The translations under genes were made by a program, and so were the position numbers. From Sulfuricurvum sp. (GTDB lineage Bacteria; Campylobacterota; Campylobacteria; Campylobacterales; Sulfurimonadaceae): a stretch of DNA of 10,120 bases. Positions 5,619 through 10,120 of the stretch are shown here, in pieces (the first letter of the stretch is position 1; each line of letters begins with the position of its first letter). A model generated the notes under the pieces. That model was not told where the DNA came from and did no database searches. It saw only the letters and a program-made list of their open reading frames with translations. The DNA is taken from the NCBI GenBank assembly GCA_024635855.1, contig JAGXHZ010000119.1:1-10120 (forward strand), given 5' to 3'.

Positions 5619-8184
5619 TCTTCTCTATCAAAGCATTGAAAGTGCTTTTGAATATGTCGATAAACCCGATATTCCCAAAAGTATTACGGAAAATATAAAA
5701 CAGCCGTTGCGTGAGTATCAAGTGAGTGCTTTGGAAAATTTCATCTTTTACATGAGCAGTAAAAAACACAAAGAAATACCGCACAAACACCTCTTATTTC
5801 ACATGGCGACGGGAAGCGGAAAAACAAATATTATCGCTGCATCCATCTTGTACCTCTATGAGCGAGGGTATCGAGATTTTATCTTTTTTGTGAACACCAA
5901 TAACATCATCACCAAAACCAAAGAGAATCTGGTCAACAAATACGCATCAAAATATCTATTTACAGAGCAAATACGGATACAAAATTCGGAAGCAGAGATT
6001 AACGTGATAGAAGATACATTTGATGGTGCAAAATCAGAGGCAATCAATATCCTCTTCACCACAATCAATAAACTGCACGGCGATTTAGAAACGACCATCA
6101 AAGAAAACTCTATAACGTATGGTGATTTTACGAATCGAAAATTGGTACTTATCGCCGATGAAGCACACCATCTCAACGCTGATACAAAGAGTGAAAAAGA
6201 GACAGAGCAAAACTGGGAGCAAACAACCCGAAATCTTCTGAACACCAACCGTGAAAATATCTTGCTAGAGTTTACCGCCACACAAGATTTGGAAGATCAA
6301 AAGATAGGGGCGAAGTACAAAGATAAAATTATCGCCGATTATCCGCTTATAAAGTTCCGTGAAGATAGATACAGCAAAGATATAAAACTCATTAGCGATA
6401 ATTTGGATGATAAAAAACGGATGCTTCAAGCGGTGATGATAAGCGAATACCGTCGTCTCATTGCCAAAAAAGAGTTAAATCTCAGTATTAAACCCGTTAT
6501 CATGTTTAAAACCGTCAAAAATACGGATAATATCGACGCAGTTTTTGAGGAATTTGTGAAGCTTATTGATGATTTGAGTGTAGAAAAGATAGATGAAATT
6601 TTTAAACTCTCAACCGTTGGAGCGATACAAGCGTTAGAAAAAATTGTGACGGATAAAAAAACTTTTGTCCAAAATATACAATACAGTTTTGCCAAATCTA
6701 ACTGTTTGGTGATCCACTCAAAAGTAAAAGATAAAGAAGAAAAACTCAAAAATCTTAACTCTCTTGAGGATGTCGGCAATAAAATAAGAGCCATTTTTGC
6801 CGTCGATATTTTAAATGAGGGTTGGGATGTTCTCAACCTTTTTGATATTGTTAAACTTGATGAGATGAAAAAAACAGCAAAAAGTACGATAAGCGAAGCA
6901 CAGCTTATCGGGCGAGGTGCGAGATATTTTCCATTTGTGTATAACGATGACGATAAGTACAAACGAAAGTTTGATACTGATTTTGAAAATCCGCTCAAAA
7001 TTTTAGAAGAGATGCACTTTTACAGTGTCAATCAAAGCGATTATATCGCATCACTCACCAAAGAACTTAGAAAAATCGGGCTGATTGATGATAAGGAAGA
7101 AGACTTTAAAATCGTTGAATTAAAAGTAAAACAGAGTTTTTTAGACGATGAGCTTTATAAAAACGGTGTCGTCTATACCAACAAAAAAATTCCGCAAGAT
7201 AAAAGCGAAGTTGTAGGCATTAGCGATTATTTAGGCAAGTCGTATAAAACGCAAAAAAGATATATCAATAATACAACGCACGAGTTGAGCGTCTTTGAAG
7301 AGGATGTAAAAGAGGTCAATTTTAGTAAAACAAAGAAATTCAAACTAAAAGATGAAAACCCCGATCTTGTACGTGTAGCTATCAATAAAAAGCCATTTTT
7401 TTATTTTGCTAATTTGAAAAAATATTTTGTCAATTTAAAAAGCATCCGTGAATTTATAACCAGTGAGGTATATCTTGGAAGTATTGAATTTGATTTTCTT
7501 ACCGTAAAAGAGTTGGAGATAACCGATGAAATAAAGATTCATTTTGTAGTCGAAGTTTTGGGGCATATCGAAGATAAAATACTGAGAAATGCTAAAGATT
7601 TTGTGGGAAGCCGCGAATTTTATCCTGTACGAATCAGCTCAAGAATTCCACCGAAGAAAACGCTTAAACTCAAAGATAGCGATAGTACAATTGATATTAT
7701 TGAAGGATGGTATATTTTTGAATCTCATGGTGGCACGAGCGAAGAAAAACATTTTACGGATTTTATGTTAAAAGTTTCCGATGAACTAAAATCAAAATAT
7801 AAAGATGTCAAACTACTACGAAATGAGAAAGCGTTTGAAATATACAGTTTTGATAAAACAAGGGACGGAGCAAAATTTGAACCAGACTTTGTATTACTTT
7901 TAAAAGATAAAAGTGATTGCATTCATCAAATTTTTTGTGAGCCAAAAGGTGACTGGGCAAAAGATGAAAAAGAGGGGTTTGAAAATTCTCCTGAGAAGTG
8001 GAAAAATGAGTTTTTGAACGATATTACCGCGTTAACCTCCAAAAATGTCATAGTGCTACACGATAGAAATGAGAACGGATTAGAGCTTTATGAAAACAGT
8101 TGTTATAAACTTTTTGGATTGCCTTTTTATAATTATGCGAATGAGAGTGAGTTTAAGGAGAGCTTTTCACAATTGGTTTTCTAA
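5611..8184 (+). CDS. res: Type III restriction enzyme Res subunit (helicase-nuclease)
   Basis: Res is the ATP-dependent DNA translocase and endonuclease that works with Mod to cut unmethylated DNA. Numbering from an in-frame ATG at 5599 (861 residues), motif I is MATGSGKT (69-76), motif II is ADEAHHL (186-192), motif III is FTAT (225-228), and the second RecA-like domain has DILNEGWDV (403-411) with motif VI QLIGRGARYF (435-444). The C-terminal nuclease domain has PD (762-763) and E-P-K (781-783), a PD-(D/E)xK site as in other type III Res proteins. All are intact. I favour the ATG at 5611 (MSNLLYQSIESAFEYV) because GGAC lies a few bases upstream and it overlaps the mod stop by only 8 bases; 5599 lacks a visible ribosome binding site. 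Coupled translation with mod is likely. Codon use is AT-rich compared with the flanking housekeeping genes, consistent with transfer. Confidence 0.93.
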   Translation: MSNLLYQSIESAFEYVDKPDIPKSITENIKQPLREYQVSALENFIFYMSSKKHKEIPHKHLLFHMATGSGKTNIIAASILYLYERGYRDFIFFVNTNNIITKTKENLVNKYASKYLFTEQIRIQNSEAEINVIEDTFDGAKSEAINILFTTINKLHGDLETTIKENSITYGDFTNRKLVLIADEAHHLNADTKSEKETEQNWEQTTRNLLNTNRENILLEFTATQDLEDQKIGAKYKDKIIADYPLIKFREDRYSKDIKLISDNLDDKKRMLQAVMISEYRRLIAKKELNLSIKPVIMFKTVKNTDNIDAVFEEFVKLIDDLSVEKIDEIFKLSTVGAIQALEKIVTDKKTFVQNIQYSFAKSNCLVIHSKVKDKEEKLKNLNSLEDVGNKIRAIFAVDILNEGWDVLNLFDIVKLDEMKKTAKSTISEAQLIGRGARYFPFVYNDDDKYKRKFDTDFENPLKILEEMHFYSVNQSDYIASLTKELRKIGLIDDKEEDFKIVELKVKQSFLDDELYKNGVVYTNKKIPQDKSEVVGISDYLGKSYKTQKRYINNTTHELSVFEEDVKEVNFSKTKKFKLKDENPDLVRVAINKKPFFYFANLKKYFVNLKSIREFITSEVYLGSIEFDFLTVKELEITDEIKIHFVVEVLGHIEDKILRNAKDFVGSREFYPVRISSRIPPKKTLKLKDSDSTIDIIEGWYIFESHGGTSEEKHFTDFMLKVSDELKSKYKDVKLLRNEKAFEIYSFDKTRDGAKFEPDFVLLLKDKSDCIHQIFCEPKGDWAKDEKEGFENSPEKWKNEFLNDITALTSKNVIVLHDRNENGLELYENSCYKLFGLPFYNYANESEFKESFSQLVF

Positions 8185-8208
8185 AGTCAAGATGAAGGAA
8201 TGGGGGAT

Positions 8209-8244
8209 CAAGGGGATAAACCCCTTGGCACTAATGAATTAGTG
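8209..8244. repeat. Two adjacent short hairpins just after res
   Basis: CAAGGGG (8209-8215) pairs with CCCCTTG (8221-8227) around ATAAA. One base later CACTAAT (8229-8235) pairs with ATTAGTG (8238-8244). Both stems are perfect 7-mers. Neither is followed by a T-run, so they are not classical terminators; they may protect the 3' end of the mod-res transcript or be a small dispersed repeat. Confidence 0.55.
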
Positions 8245-8270
8245 GTACAAAAATGCACATAAGAAATAGC

Positions 8271-8402
8271 GCGAACATAATCTTATCCATAGAGACCCCC
8301 TATCTATAGCTTTTTTGGAGGGCAAAAAAAAAGGTCAAGGGGTAATTAATCCCTCAACCTTAGTTTTACCGCTCCATCAAAGCTACAGATAGATATGTTC
8401 GC
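8271..8402. repeat. Long imperfect palindrome (about 132 bases) between res and metH
   Basis: The ends are perfect inverted 9-mers, GCGAACATA (8271-8279) and TATGTTCGC (8394-8402). Pairing continues inward imperfectly: TATCTATAGCTTTTTTGGAG (8301-8320) is complementary, with one gap of about four bases and two mismatches, to the strand at 8372-8395, and the core hairpin is at 8331-8361. This could be a miniature inverted-repeat element, or the remnant of one that now provides a terminator. No convincing target duplication flanks it and it has no coding capacity. Confidence 0.6.
8324..8361 (-). terminator. Rho-independent terminator of metH (may also stop mod-res)
   Basis: On the minus strand AAGGTTGAGGG (from 8361 down to 8351) pairs with CCCTTGACCTT (8341-8331) around a 9-base AT-rich loop, with a two-base internal mismatch. 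It is followed directly by T9 (A9 at 8324-8332 on plus). It lies about 75 bases after the metH stop. On the plus strand the same stem is followed only by AGTTTT, so termination of res transcripts there would be weaker. Confidence 0.7.
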
Positions 8403-8437
8403 AATAAAATTATAACCAAACAAAAAACAAAGTCAAG

Positions 8438-10120
8438 TTACACACTGTAATACGTCGCCTCTTTGTGATGGACAACGAGTGCTGTCGTACTTTGTTCGGG
8501 ATGGATTTGAAAGGTTTCGGAAAGAACGATTCCAAACTCTTCGGGGCGTAACAAATCAAAGATGATGCGGCTTTGCTCTAAATCGGGACATGCCGGATAA
8601 CCAAAACTGTAACGTGCACCAGCATATCGGTTCATCCTGACATCACGCAAACTGTTCCCTTCATCATCACTTACAATCCCCAGATCCAGTCGGATTTGCT
8701 TGTGTGCGACTTCAGCGAGTGCTTCCGCAAGCTCTACTCCAAAACCATGGACCATATTGTATTCAAGGTACTCATTTTTGGCATACAGCTCTTGCTCGTA
8801 AGCGCTGAACTTATCTCCGACGCTAACGCATGTTAGTGGCAGCACGTCATCACGAGTGTGGGTGAAAAAGTCACTGAGTGCACGGTGAGGGCTTTTGCGT
8901 TGGCGTGGAAACTCAAAGAGATATTTGGCATTGCCTATAACATTTTCAAGAGGCATACGGTTAGCATTCTCATCCACATTCCATCCGTAGCTCTCATCGA
9001 AAATGAGGATTTCTTGATCACTGCTTCGCACCGGATAGTAGCCATAAATTATGGTTGGATCAAACAATCCACGCTTTACGATTTCTCGTTTTATCCGCTC
9101 GTAGGCTGGGTAGACTTTTGTCTCTAAGAGTCTTTTATAGGCATTTACTTCCATCCCTGCACGTTTATAGCCCCAGTGCATTTTGAATAAACTTCGCTTG
9201 TTAATCCACTCGCATACCATGTCAAAATCAAGCTGCTCTTTGCGTAAAACCCGTCGTCCCCAAAAGGGAGGAGTTGGGATTTTAACCTCACGAGTGGGCA
9301 TTTTAAGCTCAGAGAATGGGGGGATAATAACCTCTTTAACCTTTTTGGTTTCGCGCTCAATCATATCTCCGCCCAGTCTAACGTCTAAACCAACGTCTGG
9401 ATTTTCATTGTATTTCTCAATACGGCTCATGGCAATGACACCATCAAAGGCATCACGACAATAAAAGATCGGACCCTTATAAATCGGTCGGCAAAAATCA
9501 TCGACAAAGCTACGAGTGAGTGCTGCACCACCCAACAAGACTGGGATGGTTATCCCCATGGATGCCATTGTCTCGAGATTGTCTTTCATCACTTGTGTTG
9601 ATTTTACCAACAACCCAGACATACCGATGGCGTGTATTTCCTTGGTTTTCATAACCTCTAAATATTCATCGAGTTCGGTTTTGATTCCTACGTTGATGAC
9701 TTTGAAGCCATTATTGGAGAGGATAATATCCACAAGATTTTTACCCACGTCATGGACATCTCCTTTGACCGTTCCGATCACGAGGGTAGTATCGGTATCT
9801 TTTTCTTGTTTGGTGAGGTAGGGATTGAGATAATCAACGGTGGTTTTCATCGTTTCAGCGCTTTGCAATACAAACGGCAATTGCATTTTGCCGCTTCCAA
9901 ACATCTCCCCGACCACTTTCATCGCATCAATGAGGATCTCATTCACGATGACATCAGGCTTGATCGTTAGCCGTGCTTTATCCACCAGCGGAATCATCCG
10001 CTCTTTGTCTCCGTCAATGAGGAGTTTGGCTATTTTTTCGTGGGTCTGGAGTGCTTCATATTCTTCGTCATTCTTGGTATTGTCAATCGTGACGTCACTA
10101 AAGTGGTTGATAAAGTTGAA
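8438..10120 (-). CDS. metH: Cobalamin-dependent methionine synthase, C-terminal part
   Basis: MetH transfers the methyl group of 5-methyltetrahydrofolate to homocysteine through cobalamin, in the cytoplasm. The frame stays open to the window edge: 41 further codons precede an internal ATG at 9997, reading ...ALQTHEKIAKLLIDGDKER then MIPLVDKA, so 9997 is not the start. The visible 560 codons contain the helical cap (up to about 9815), the cobalamin-binding domain with DVHDVGKN (Asp-x-His-x-x-Gly; the His codon at 9752-9754 ligates cobalt), then SGLLVKS and GGAALTR. The C-terminal AdoMet activation domain follows, with KMHWGYKR, YGYYPV and RYSFGYPACPDLEQ (compare RPxxGYPACPD in the family). The end, HKEATYYSV, is the normal terminus. 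The homocysteine and folate domains lie outside the window. The gene converges on res, with a terminator in between. Nothing appears broken. Confidence 0.95.
   Translation of the reverse strand, partial: FNFINHFSDVTIDNTKNDEEYEALQTHEKIAKLLIDGDKERMIPLVDKARLTIKPDVIVNEILIDAMKVVGEMFGSGKMQLPFVLQSAETMKTTVDYLNPYLTKQEKDTDTTLVIGTVKGDVHDVGKNLVDIILSNNGFKVINVGIKTELDEYLEVMKTKEIHAIGMSGLLVKSTQVMKDNLETMASMGITIPVLLGGAALTRSFVDDFCRPIYKGPIFYCRDAFDGVIAMSRIEKYNENPDVGLDVRLGGDMIERETKKVKEVIIPPFSELKMPTREVKIPTPPFWGRRVLRKEQLDFDMVCEWINKRSLFKMHWGYKRAGMEVNAYKRLLETKVYPAYERIKREIVKRGLFDPTIIYGYYPVRSSDQEILIFDESYGWNVDENANRMPLENVIGNAKYLFEFPRQRKSPHRALSDFFTHTRDDVLPLTCVSVGDKFSAYEQELYAKNEYLEYNMVHGFGVELAEALAEVAHKQIRLDLGIVSDDEGNSLRDVRMNRYAGARYSFGYPACPDLEQSRIIFDLLRPEEFGIVLSETFQIHPEQSTTALVVHHKEATYYSV

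Noticed and set aside
6426..6998. 190-residue minus-strand open frame inside res
   Set aside because: It lies fully antisense to conserved helicase motifs and its serine/leucine-rich translation is typical of a reverse shadow of an AT-rich gene.
3861..8184. A new defence system built on the methylase-helicase pair
   Set aside because: Motif order (DPPY before the AdoMet motif; DEAH helicase followed by PD-ExK) and gene order match ordinary type III restriction-modification. No additional defence genes lie between or beside them apart from the small HTH protein.
8185..8437. Cobalamin riboswitch for metH
   Set aside because: This gap is downstream of metH, not upstream; the metH 5' end is outside the window, and no B12-box-like sequence is seen here.
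9995..9997. ATG as the start of a short stand-alone cobalamin-binding protein
   Set aside because: The frame continues upstream without a stop to the window edge and reads as MetH cap domain, so the ATG is internal.

Overview
The window looks like chromosomal DNA of a free-living member of the Campylobacterota (Epsilonproteobacteria), probably Sulfuricurvum- or Sulfurimonas-like. That is an inference from protein style: the short RarA with a YLYPHDFGGWVDQKYL end, a RluB-like synthase with a lysine-rich tail, and a MetH with a typical activation domain. No rRNA or marker gene is present to settle the genus.

Layout. Positions 1-287 (minus) hold the start of an NAD(P)HX epimerase gene (nnr). 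Divergent from it, from 319, is a tightly packed plus-strand operon: kdsD (arabinose-5-phosphate isomerase), rluB (23S rRNA pseudouridine synthase) and rarA (replication-associated AAA+ ATPase). The genes touch or overlap by 1-4 bases. rarA is broken by what looks like a one-base loss in an A-run near 3251-3254. Its C-terminal part continues in the -1 frame and stops inside a palindromic REP-like doublet (3435-3517).

From 3526 to about 8184 lies a visibly AT-richer block that reads as an acquired type III restriction-modification island. It contains a 60-residue helix-turn-helix gene on the minus strand, a divergent intergenic region full of inverted repeats (one enclosing a TATAAT box), then mod (DNA methyltransferase) and res (helicase-nuclease), which overlap by a few bases. 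The mod gene carries a second REP-like palindrome, GTCATTCCC...GGGAAT, inserted in frame between its N-terminal domain and its catalytic core. Its central target-recognition part is more AT-rich than its conserved ends.

Positions 8185-8437 are non-coding and rich in hairpins, including a ~132-base imperfect palindrome whose core is a good terminator for the gene arriving from the other side. That gene (8438 to the window end, minus) is the C-terminal part of metH, cobalamin-dependent methionine synthase.

Working together: the flanking genes are housekeeping (cofactor repair, lipopolysaccharide precursor supply, ribosome modification, replication maintenance, methionine synthesis). The centre is a self-contained defence module whose methylase and nuclease are co-transcribed, possibly under the small divergent regulator. 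I did not find a wholly new system. The most unusual points are the split rarA, the two related palindromic repeats that contribute to coding sequences, and the operator-like control region.
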